Position numbers and translations under genes: made by a program
Part shown: positions 33,656-43,811 of the stretch, piece by piece
Position numbering within the stretch: position 1 is the stretch's first letter
Layout of the letters: each line of letters starts with the position of its first letter
NCBI GenBank assembly: GCA_963691705.1
Contig: OY829541.1
Coordinates: forward strand, 10,720,564-10,784,563
Direction of reading: 5' to 3'
DNA: 64,000 bases
Source: Viola odorata
Lineage: Eukaryota > Streptophyta > Magnoliopsida > Malpighiales > Violaceae
Notes under the pieces: generated by a model
Databases searched by the model: none
Seen by the model: only the letters and a program-made list of their open reading frames with translations
Told to the model about the DNA's origin: nothing

Positions 33656-36600
33656 TGTTGCTACCCGATTTTTGACTTTCTATCTCAACCTTTACGTTTT
33701 TGCCCACTTTTTAGCTTGTCTAGATCAAAATTCATGTCGATTCTGGTCCTAGGCTAGTTTGTTTAAATATTCTTGTCATTTCGTGCCTTTTTAATTTTTT
33801 CGTACTTTTAACTGTATTTTCACGAACTTCTATCGGTTTCGAGTAAGGTTCCCGGGACCGAGTGCAGAACGCCCTTTTTCGTTATTTGATAATTACGTGT
33901 TAATTTTCTATTTCATGACGCCTCGTTCAGTTTCGTTCAATTTTTGTCGTAAGGACATTTATTTTGCGCGCAAACGTTTTGTCATTTCTGAATAAGAAAA
34001 TAAATACGTTAAATCAACTTTCGCATTTTGTCACTGTATATTACTTTTCTCGCCTTATTTTTCTACACATAGTTGTACCCTCGACTCGGAGTTATTTTCA
34101 CTTTCGTGTGCCCCCGCTCGTACCAAAATATCCCGTTCGAGCGTGAATTAATTCAATTAATGCATGTTTTGTTTTCCTTCCTTCTGATTGGCTCTCCCAG
34201 GCGTGGCAGACACGAATTAAGTTGATATGATTTTTAATGAACAGACAGCAAGAAAGGAGCTTGGAGGACCACGTCCGGAGACTGCTTTCGTTTCGACCCA
34301 CGGCACGACCGAAGCTCGTGCAGACGACCGACTCAACTCCTCAACCTCACTTCTTGTCCTATAAATAGCAAGCTATTCACGTCCGTGCGGGGGACGGGTG
34401 GTCGCACCTATTCATCACCAACATCAAACCGAAAGCAGAAATGAGCATTGAAGGTAAGTTTCCAAGCTCTCTCTCTCTAACTTCTCTCTTGATAAATTTT
34501 CGTTTATGCATGTATGAACTGAATTGATGGCTTAAACTTATTTTAAATGTTTGATTGTCAAGTTATATGGTCTGTTCTTGCTCCAATTTAAACATCTACT
34601 GCTCGAGCTAATTAATTACGAATTATTGACATTAATGCATATTATTTTGCCATGAGAAATTACCTACGGTTCATGGATGGTTTAGTCTAGTTCTTGATAG
34701 GTTTTGTTCGTATGATAGTCCTGTTATTTCCCTGAACGTTATAAGTCAGTTTTGTGTCGAATTGTTGCTTGTTGTTGTCCACGTTTGCTTCGGTTTTCCG
34801 AAGGAGCCGCGCACGTCGTTTCCTTCTGTTTTGGCTTGCGTTTTGCCTACTGTTTTGGGAGGGTTTTACTACTGATGTAGAGCGGGTAGTTTCTAGGCTG
34901 TCTAGGGAGGTTGTGTTGGTGTTGGTAAAGCTTGAGTCACCGGCCATGGTGGCCGGCGACGTGGTGAAGAAGAACAGCCAACATGGTTGTTCTTGCAAAG
35001 AAGAAGGAAGGTGACGGGCTTCAGCCCGTCCCTTCTTTGTTTTAATTTCTGATGGGCTTGGCTTGGCCAAGCCCATATGTCCATTTTATTTAATTTGTTC
35101 CAATCTCAAGCTTTCGTATGGTTTCATCCATTTATTTTAATTACTCGTATGTTTTTGACATGTTTAATTTGCTGAAATTAATTGCTACATGTGTGCTGTT
35201 TTATTTATTTTTATGCTATGTATGAGGTTATTTAATCTATACCATGAATTTAAAATTACATGTTTTACATGATGTTTTATTTGCTATGTGTTTTGTCAAT
35301 TTGAGGTAAAAATTGTGAAATGCCCACATGATATATTTATTTATTTTCATGACTGTTTGTATGAAATAAATGGCGCATGTGCTTTTTATTATTTATTTTC
35401 GTACTAATCCTCTCACTTTGTAGGTTAAGTTTCGAACCTTCAATCGAAAAGTACGTTTTTACCTTTCTTTCATTTAATTTAATTGATTTCCGTAAGAGAT
35501 GTTTGCATGCATTGTGTCCCAAAAATTAGGAATCCAAGTGTGGGCCTAACCCGGCCCATTAGAACGGTAAGCATTATTTTCATGCATTCGTATGTGATAA
35601 TCAACTGTCTACTACTTTTAATTGTACTTGTTGTAATAATTAATTGCTGAACTTGTTGTAATAAGTTAATAACTCATTATCAACTTGTTTGCTTTTAGTT
35701 ATCCACCTCAATCGTTGTAATAATTAGTGAGAGTTTTATTTAATTATTTCACTTGGTGTAATAGTTTAATTATTCAGACCTCCAATTTGTAATAATTACA
35801 TAAGTAGTTTTATTATGAATTGTGGTTTGTAATAATTACTTAAGTAGTTTTATTATGAATTGTGGGTTGTAATAATTAGATTAAGTAGTTAAAAATCGTG
35901 TATGTTTGTTATATCTATGTAATTATGTCAATTGTCATTTAACATCGGTTTTGAAGAGATGGATCGATCGGGGATCGTCCAAAAGGTAAGATTACCTTAA
36001 AACATTTCCTTGTATGTTCACACCAAGGTCCAAAGCCTTAAATCTTATCGTATGCATGACCACTTACGAAGCAATAGAACCACCCAATTGTATGCATGAC
36101 ATATAGAATTGCTAACAAGTAAAATCAACCCACATGCTTACGTGTTTTTATCACTTGCGTTTAATTGCCATGGAATTAAATGCCTTTTCTGTTAAGTGAT
36201 GTGCATGATGGCTCCAAAGGCCATATCAACTTACGTGCATTCATTAAAAATGTACCTTGCTAGTTTTCAGCCATGATAGATCACGTAGTAACTAAGTCAT
36301 GCATGGCCCAGTGAAAGGGGTGAGCGTCCGCTCTAGCATCGAGACAAAATGGTAACCCCAATCCTCGAACCCAAACGGAAATAACACGTCCCAAATGCTA
36401 AGATGTAACGTCACCTTAGAGGGCCAAATTACATGTTTAAATATCTTCAAAAACACCTCGCATAACCGGTAACCTTTTTAGGATGTGACTTGGGTGCCTA
36501 ACACCTTCCCAAGTCCATAATACGACCTCGAACCATCGTTCTTTGGTTTAGACCATTGTGCCTTAGTTTGTTTTATTTTATGCCATCGATTAGGTTCCCT

Positions 36601-36723
36601 AAACCTTACAAAATTAGGGTGGCGACTTCATTTTGCATAGTGTTAAGACGAGTCCAACGCTTGTCTATCATTATGGCCCGTCCCGATCCTAAACTCGTTT
36701 TCAACGAAAAAGGGGGTGCGACA
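33656..36723 (+). mobile_element. 5' LTR of element B (3068 bp)
   Basis: It matches 43812-46878 with a constant offset of 10156 for nearly its full length. It has a TATA box at 34360 and a leader with ATGAGCATTGAAG followed by GTAAGT. An AT-rich block (about 35630-35890) has about eight copies of TTGTAATAATTA. The last ~220 bp (GATGTGACTTGGGTGCCTAA...) are shared with element A. ORFs inside it are short and recur identically in the other LTR. They carry no known domain. Confidence 0.92.
34360..34367 (+). promoter_or_regulatory. TATA box of the element B 5' LTR
   Basis: TATAAATA within CCTATAAATAGC. About 80 bp downstream comes ATGAGCATTGAAGGTAAGT, a start codon followed by a near-perfect splice donor. 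The same pair is in the 3' LTR (TATA at 44516). Confidence 0.65.
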
Positions 36724-36726
36724 GTT

Positions 36727-36744
36727 TGGCGACTTCACTGGGGA
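36727..36744 (+). other. Primer binding site of element B
   Basis: TGGCGACTTCACTGGGGA starts three bases after the LTR. It has the TGG...GGGGA form of plant Gypsy primer sites and would pair with a tRNA ending TCCCCAGTGAAGTCGCCA. I think of tRNA-Arg, as in Ogre-like elements, but have not verified the tRNA. Confidence 0.65.
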
Positions 36745-37189
36745 CTAGTAGGGTCGAAGCCGGTTTTATGGTGTTTGTTTTTTATTTGCTTTAATTAAAT
36801 TGTTTTCGTGATTGTTATCCGCTATTTGGCTTTAATAAATTGTTCATATGCACCTCATGCATAATGCTTATCGCCGGCATTGATACCCAATAGGATTACG
36901 GAGGTAAGTAGTGAAGTCCTGAGGCCTACGCCTTGGTAAGCTTTCATGAACCCTAACTCGGATGTTGGACCCTTAAATGGATTGAGCGAACAGAATCCTT
37001 TTATGATTCGGTCAACGCTCTCGTATCCGCTTAGGGGGACCCTTTAGGAGGGCACCATTCGAGAACCTTTCAGCCATGCTAGTTTAGTGGACGTCAAAAG
37101 CCCAGCACGTGCATCATGTTCGTGCATTTATAGTCGTGTTTATGGCTTTACTTTATTCTTGTATTTTCTTCGTGTTGTGTTTCACTCAA

Positions 37190-38175
37190 AATCATGTGGC
37201 GGTTTAAACCCCACTTTTCAAAAAATCATGTGGCGGTTCAAGTCCTACATTTCAAAAATCATGTGGCGGTTTAAGCCCCACATCTCAAAATCATGTGGCG
37301 GTTCAAGCCCCACTTTTCAAAAAATCATGTGGCGGTTCAAGCCCCACTTCTCAAAAATCATGTGGCGGTTTAAGGCCCACATCTCAAAATCATGTGGCGG
37401 TTCAAGCCCCACTTTTCAAAAAATCATGTGGCGGTTCAAGCCCCACTTCTCAAAAATCATGTGGCGGTTTAAGCCCCACATCTCAAAATCATGTGGCGGT
37501 TTAATCCCCACCTTTCAATCAAAATCATGTGGCGGTTCAAGCCCCACTTCTCAAAAATCATGTGGCGGTTTACGCCCCACATCTCAAAATCATGTGGCGG
37601 TTCAAGCCCCACTTTTCAAAAAATCATGTGGCGGTTCAAGCCCCACTTCACAAAATCATGTGGCGGTTTAAACCCCACTTTTGAAAAAATCATGTGGCGG
37701 TTCAAGTCCCACATTTCAAAAATCATGTGGCGGTTTAAGCCCCACATCTCAAAATCATGTGGCGATTCAAGCCCTACTTCTCAAAATCATGTGGCGGTTT
37801 AATCCCCACCTTTCATCTCAGAATCATGTGGCGGTTTAAGCCCCACATCTCAAAATCATGTGGCGGTTCAAACCCTACTTTTCAAAAAATCATGTGGCAG
37901 TTTAAGCCCCACATCTCGAAAATCACGTGGCGGTTTAATCCCCACCTTTCAATCAAAACCATGTGGAGGTTTAAACCTCACATCTCAAAAAACTCATGTG
38001 GCGGTTTACGCCCCACATTTCAAAAAAAAAAAAAAAACAAACACAAAAACACTTGTGGCGGTTTAAACCCCACCTTTCAAGAATCGAGTGGCGGTCTAAA
38101 CCCCACCTTTCAAAAAAACAAAAAAAAAATCATGTGGTGGTTCATGCCCCGCATTTCAAAAATTATGCAGCGATT
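37190..38175 (+). repeat. 33-bp minisatellite, about 28 copies
   Basis: The unit is near CATGTGGCGGTTCAAGCCCC followed by ACTTCTCAAAAAT. Most spacings are 31-35 bp, and the right end is more degenerate with A-runs. Because 33 is a multiple of three and the unit lacks stops in several frames, the array yields long spurious ORFs (up to 194 codons) rich in CGG and KPHIS motifs. I do not call these proteins. Confidence 0.9.
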
Positions 38176-38344
38176 CCCCCCACTTCAATGTTGATCGCAT
38201 AATAGAGGCATGGAAGGGAGCTTCGCCATAGTCGAGCCTACGACTTTAAACAAGGGCGCTTCGTGGGAGGCAACCCACGTGTTCTTCTCAATATTTCTAT
38301 TTTTCGTCAATAGTAAATTCAACATCTTGGGATACATTTTCCCT

Positions 38345-38690
38345 ATGAATTTATTATTTTGTCATTTACATTTCAGATGCAACGATACTTGCCAACTTGG
38401 GGGCAAGCAAGTGAAGTGACAACCAAAAGAAGGCGTCGAAAAATGTCAAAGCTCATTTTTCAGGGAAGTCGTCCTTTCACACTTCAACAATTTATGTTTC
38501 TGCAGTTTACATTTCTGCCATTTTTGCATTCTCAGGTACAACAAGACTTGCAAACTTGGGGGCAAGCAAGTGAAGTGATGACCAGAAGAAGGTGTTGAAA
38601 AATGTCCAAGCTCATTTTTCAGGGAAATTGTCCTTTTACATTTTTGTAATTTCCGTTTCCGCAATTCCTGTTTCTGTAATTTCTGTTTTC
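38345..38690 (+). repeat. Two tandem copies of a ~180-bp unit
   Basis: CAACTTGGGGGCAAGCAAGT (about 38391) recurs as CAAACTTGGGGGCAAGCAAG (about 38551). Each is followed by the AAGAAGG...AAAATGTC...CTCATTTTTCAGGG block. A third AACTTGGGGGCAAGC is at about 40156. Confidence 0.75.
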
Positions 38691-38699
38691 GCAATTTTA

Positions 38700-40300
38700 A
38701 AATTCCCGTTATTTACATTATTGCAAGAGTGCGTGCGTGTTGGCTGAAAAACCCTTAGCTTCTGCAAAACGTCTTCTTTATACATGTACTACTTGGGCTA
38801 AAAGGAAGGAAAATAAAAGCATCCCACATTTAGTGAACCTTTTAAGCCAAAGCATTCACCATTTTGCGTTCATTAGGAATTATATAAACATGCATGATCT
38901 GGTCTGCTAGCTCTTATATCCATGACATGTTTAGATGTAAGCAATCACCAAACGTATCCCTATGAGTATTTTGGGGCCTTCACGCCTTATTTTTCGTTCA
39001 TGAGTGTAAATGCTAAGCTAGTTGCTAGTTAGATTTGCATAATATCCTGGGTACATGAACTGTCAGACATGGGGTAACGGTAAGATGACATTGGACTTTG
39101 CTTTGTTCTTCTTCCACATTTTCATTTTTAACATTTTTCCCTCAAAACGCAGATTTTGTACACCATGTACAACTCTACCAAACACAAAAAAATCTTTCAA
39201 CCAAGTGAGTAGTGCTCGACTGGGACCGATAAATTGGAGTTACACATCGAGCAAGGAGGTAACAAAGGAACCTTTGGAGGATCGCTGACAAAACAACGCC
39301 AGAAGAATGCCAAAGTAAATCAAGACTTGGAGGCTTCTGCCAAAGATAGAGAGGATGATAGACCAAACAAGAGATTGTACTTGCTGTGCCTACCAAAACA
39401 AAAACAAAAAAAAAAAAAACAAAAACAAAAAAAAGTGTTCAAAAAAAAGAATTCGAAGAACACAATCAATAAAACAATAGCAGAAGCAAGTACATGCAAA
39501 AAATGGTCAAGCATCAACAACAAATTGATCTCAAAATGATCAAACATCAACAGCAAAATGATCTCAAAAGGAAAGGAGATCATTCCATGCAAGTATCACA
39601 GAACTTGGGCTTGGTGCCCTCAAAACAATCAAGAAGAAACCTCTCCAACAAAGGTTCAAGGATTGGTGCACTTTGCTCCTCATCACGATCAGTCGTCGAG
39701 CACAAACTCATTAAAACCTCATCACAAAATAAAAACACAACACTTTCTTTTACAAATTCCTCTTTCTTTCTCCCTCGCAAAGTCCTTTTGATTATCAGCA
39801 GGCCCATGCATGTTCATCTTCAGTTGAAGTTTATTCACTCGGATTGACATTGCAAATTTAATTTTTGTGCTATGTTTACTACATTTTTTAGGAGTGTAAA
39901 CACATAGCCTTGTTTCTGAGCATGAGCGCAAACACTAATATCTAGTGAGGATTGCTTACAGCTGCATGTCAGGGGAAAGTCTTGTTCTTGAGGTCGTTAT
40001 TTCTTGAACAAGACGCAGACGTTATCTAGACTTGTATCAATCATGTTTATATAACGAAAATTTGAACGAACATTCTTTCAAAAATTCAAAGAAGAAGTGA
40101 ATTGAATTGAATTTCTTAAACAAAGAGGTCATTTTCATTCCACACAAAAAAAAAACTTGGGGGCAAGCCAGAGGTTAAATGTAGGAATATTTGATATTTC
40201 TCACATTATCATTTGCTCTCTCTTTTTCTATTTGTTGCTGCTTTGTATTTGGTTTCCCTTCTATTTGCAGGATACAGATACGCTTTGAGGAAATCTCAAT
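38700..40300. other. Unique-looking interior of element B
   Basis: No retroviral domain is found here. ORFs of 75-117 codons (39055-39931) overlap on both strands and are A-rich or low complexity (for example a Lys/Gln run at 39400-39450). I treat them as non-coding. Confidence 0.5.
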
Positions 40301-40690
40301 CATTGGGTCTTCGATAAAGAAATCGTTGTAATGCCCTCACCTTGGATTTTCATTAAAATCCCCTCAACAAACGAATGGAGAACGTTACCACTCCTCAAAC
40401 ATGGGTCTTCGATCACAACATCGTCGTAATGTCCTCACCTTGGATTTTCATTAAAATCCCCTCAACAAACGAATGGAGAACGTTACCACTCCTCAAACAT
40501 GGGTCTTCGATCACAACATCGTCGTAATGCCCTCACCTTGGATTTTCATTAAAATCCCCTCAACAAACGAATGAAGAACGTTACCACTCCTCAAACATGG
40601 GTCTTCGATCACAACATCGTCGTAATGCCCTCATCTTGGATTTTCATCAAAATCCGATCAATATTTCGAATGGAGTACGTTACCACTCCC
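40300..40690 (+). repeat. ~98-bp minisatellite, four copies
   Basis: The unit contains GGGTCTTCGATCACAACATC and CCTTGGATTTTCATTAAAAT. Copies start near 40303, 40401, 40499 and 40597, with the last degenerating. Confidence 0.85.
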
Positions 40691-40796
40691 AAATCAAATT
40701 CATGTGGCGGATCACGCTCCCTCACGTTCAAATCCATTTCAGTTCACACGGTAAGTTCAAGGTAAGACTTACTTTTCCTTTACACCATCTTTTTTA

Positions 40797-42005
40797 GTGT
40801 TGTGATAGGTCACGTCCCCACATACACCTTGTCATTTTAAAAGTTGTGATTGGTCACGTCCCCACATCTTGTCTGTTTAGTGTTGTGATAGGTCACGTCC
40901 CTACATACACCTTGTCATTTTAAAAGTTGTGATTGGTCACGTCCCCACATCTTGTCTGTTTAGTGTTGTGATAGGTCACGTCCCCACATACACCTTGTCA
41001 TTTTAAAAAGTTGTGATTGGTCACGTCCCCACATCTTGTCTGTTTAGTGTTGTGATAGGTCACGTCCCCACATACACCTTGTCATTTTAAAAAGTTGTGA
41101 TTGGTCACGTCCCCACATCTTGTCTGTTTAGTGTTGTGATAGGTCACGTCCCCACATACACCTTGTCATTTTAAAAAGTTGTGATTGGTCACGTCCCCAC
41201 ATCTTGTCTTTTTTAGTGTTGTGATAGGTCACGTCCCCACATACACCTTGTCATTTTAAAAGTTGTGATTGGTCACGTCCCCACATCTTGTCTGTTTAGT
41301 GTTGTGATAGGTCACGTCCCCACATACACCTTGTCATTTAAAAAGTTGTGATTGGTCACGTCCCCACATCTTGTCTGTTTAGTGTTGTGATAGGTCACGT
41401 CCCCACATACACTTTGTCATTTTAAAAAGTTGTGATTGGTCACGTCCCCACATCTTGTCTGTTTAGTGTTGTGATAGGTCACGTCCCCACATACACCTTG
41501 TCATTTTAAAAAGTTGTGATTGGTCACGTCCCCACATCTTGTCTATTTAGTGTTGTGATAGGTCACGTCCCCACATACACCTTGTCATTTTAAAAAGTTG
41601 TGATTGGTCACGTCCCCACATCTTGTCTTTTTTAGTGTTGTGATAGGTCACGTCCCCACATACACCTTGTCATTTTAAAAGTTGTGATTGGTCACGTCCC
41701 CACATCTTGTTTGTTTAGTGTTGTGATAGGTCACGTCCCCACATACACCTTGTCATTTAAAAAGTTGTGATTGGTCACGTCCCCACATCTTGTCTGTTTA
41801 GTGTTGTGATAGGTCACGTCCCCACATACACCTTGTCATTTTAAAAGTTGTGATTGGTCACGTCCCCACATCTTGTCTGTTTAGTGTTGTGATAGGTCAC
41901 GTCCCCACATACACCTTGTCATTTTAAAAAGTTGTGATTGGTCACGTCCCCACATCTTGTCTGTTTAGTGTTGTGATAGGTCACGCCCCCACATACACTT
42001 TGTCA
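40797..42005 (+). repeat. 83-bp minisatellite, about 14-15 copies, with a dimeric inner structure
   Basis: Each 83-bp unit has two related halves: GTTGTGATAGGTCACGTCCC with CACATACACC, then GTTGTGATTGGTCACGTCCC with CACATCTTG. Copies begin at 40797, 40880 and so on to about 41979. They are nearly identical, apart from the length of an A/T run and a CTTTTTTAG variant that recurs about 415 bp apart, which suggests higher-order duplication. Confidence 0.92.
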
Positions 42006-42129
42006 GTTAAATTCCTGTCTATCTAATACTCCTCCTTGAGCGACTACTTTTCGGTCTATCTATATAACTCCTCCTTGAGCGACTATATTTTCAGCATCGT
42101 CTGTGACTGCGATAGCCTCGCACGGACAT

Positions 42130-42260
42130 ACATTTATACCAACGCAGTGGCTTCCCACCACTCGACAACGCAGTGGCTTCCCACCACTCGAACACGCAAT
42201 GGCTTCCCACCACTCGACAACGCAGTGGCTTCCCACCACTCACAAAAGCGGTCGCTTTCA
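42130..42260 (+). repeat. 25-bp minisatellite, four to five copies
   Basis: The unit is near AACGCAGTGGCTTCCCACCA followed by CTCGAC. Related degenerate copies recur at about 43310-43400. Confidence 0.8.
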
Positions 42261-42787
42261 ACCACTCTTCACCTCAAAGCATACAATGGTTTCCAACCAT
42301 CCTCCATTTCAGTTCATACAGTAAGTTCAAGGTAAGATTTGCTTTCCCCACACTTTGTCCTTTAAATTCATTGTCTATCTACTACTATATCTTTCAATTC
42401 ATGTCAAAATTAGATAAATGTCCGAGGTGACCATCTTCCTCAAAATTAGATAAATGTCTGAGGTGACTATCTTCCTCAATTATCTGCATATCTATGTAAC
42501 TCCTCCTTGAGTGATTACATTTCAGCATCGTCCGTGACTGGGATAGCCTCGCCCGGATATCTCTACATTTCAGCAGCATCGTCCGTGACTGCGATAGCCT
42601 CACCCGGACACACACACTCACAAATACGGTGGCCTCCAACCACTCCCCGTATCAATCCTCATTATCAGAGAAGACCAGATCAACCCTCCTCATTATCAGA
42701 GAAGGCCATCCTCCTCAATATCAGAGACATTTTCCTCAATAGTCCGACCAAAGGTACGTTGCTTTGAACCCAAGGTACGTTCCGATT

Positions 42788-43230
42788 ACGTATTTAAATT
42801 TCTGTCAAACGTATGGACTGCGAAGGTACATCCCCGCCGATTACGTATTTAAATTTCTGTCAAACGTATGGACTGCGAAGGTACATCCCCGCCGATTACG
42901 TATTTAAATTTCTGTCAAACGTATGGACTGCGAAGGTACATCCCCGCCGATTACGTATTTAAATTTCTGTCAAACGTATGGACTGCGAAGGCACATCCTC
43001 ACCGATTACGTATTTAAATTTCTGTCAAACGTATGGACTGCGAAGGTACATCCCCGCCGATTACGTATTTAAATTTCTATCAAACGTATGGGCTGCGAAG
43101 GTACATCCCCGCCGATTACGTATTTAAGTTTCTATCAAACGTATGGACTGCGAAGGCACATCCTCGCCGATTACGTATTTAAATTTCTGTCAGCGTATGG
43201 ACTGCGAGTGCACATCACCGCCCTACGCAT
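42788..43230 (+). repeat. 55-bp minisatellite, eight copies
   Basis: Unit begins ACGTATTTAAATTTCTGTCA and continues AACGTATGGACTGCGAAGG. Starts fall at exact 55-bp steps (42788, 42843, 42898 and so on to 43173). Degenerate relatives continue at about 43500-43620. Confidence 0.92.
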
Positions 43231-43797
43231 TTAAATTTCTGTCAAACATATCTTTACCTTTCAGCATCGTCTGTGACTGCGATAGCCTCGCCCGGACAAA
43301 CAAATCACGCGGTGGCTTTCAACCACTCTTCGCCTCAAATCACGCGGTGGCTTCCAACCACTCGACAACGCAGTGGCTTCCAATCGCTCGACACCACCCT
43401 CCTCAATATCCGAGAAGGCCATTTTCCTCACTATCAGAGACGTTTTCCTCAATAACCCGACCAAAGGTACATTTCTTTGAACCCCAAGGTACGTTCCAAG
43501 CACTCATTTAAATTTTTGTCAACGTATGGAGTGCGAGTGTACATCACCGCCCTACGTATTTAAATTTCTGTCAGCGTATGGACTGCGAGTGTACATCACC
43601 GCCCTACGTCATTTACTCTCTGTAAAATTGTATGGACCGCGAGTGCTACCCTCGCCCTGCAGCGTTTACATTTTACTACTTACGTTTTTCTCTTTTTCAG
43701 CAGGTTGCGATGTGATCAGGATATGGTAAGTACTTGGGGCAACCATCTTTACTGCTCATCAAAAATTTCAGTTACATTGCATTTTTTATCAGACAGT

Positions 43798-43807
43798 AAA
43801 GAGGGGG
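43798..43807 (+). other. Polypurine tract of element B
   Basis: AAAGAGGGGG, four bases before the 3' LTR. Element A has AAAGAGGGGA at the same place. Confidence 0.7.
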
Positions 43808-43811
43808 CAAC

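Noticed and set aside
34687..35084. ORFs on both strands inside the element B 5' LTR (up to 129 codons), duplicated at 44843-45240
   Set aside because: They recur only because the LTR is duplicated. They overlap in sense and antisense, have no recognisable domain and are not kept in the LTR of element A.
37087..38202. Overlapping ORFs of 68-194 codons with CGG and KPHIS repeats
   Set aside because: They are the 33-bp minisatellite read in different frames, with no domain and no codon bias of their own.
40797..42005. Possible CRISPR-like array
   Set aside because: Units are contiguous tandem repeats without unique spacers, in a plant nuclear retrotransposon.
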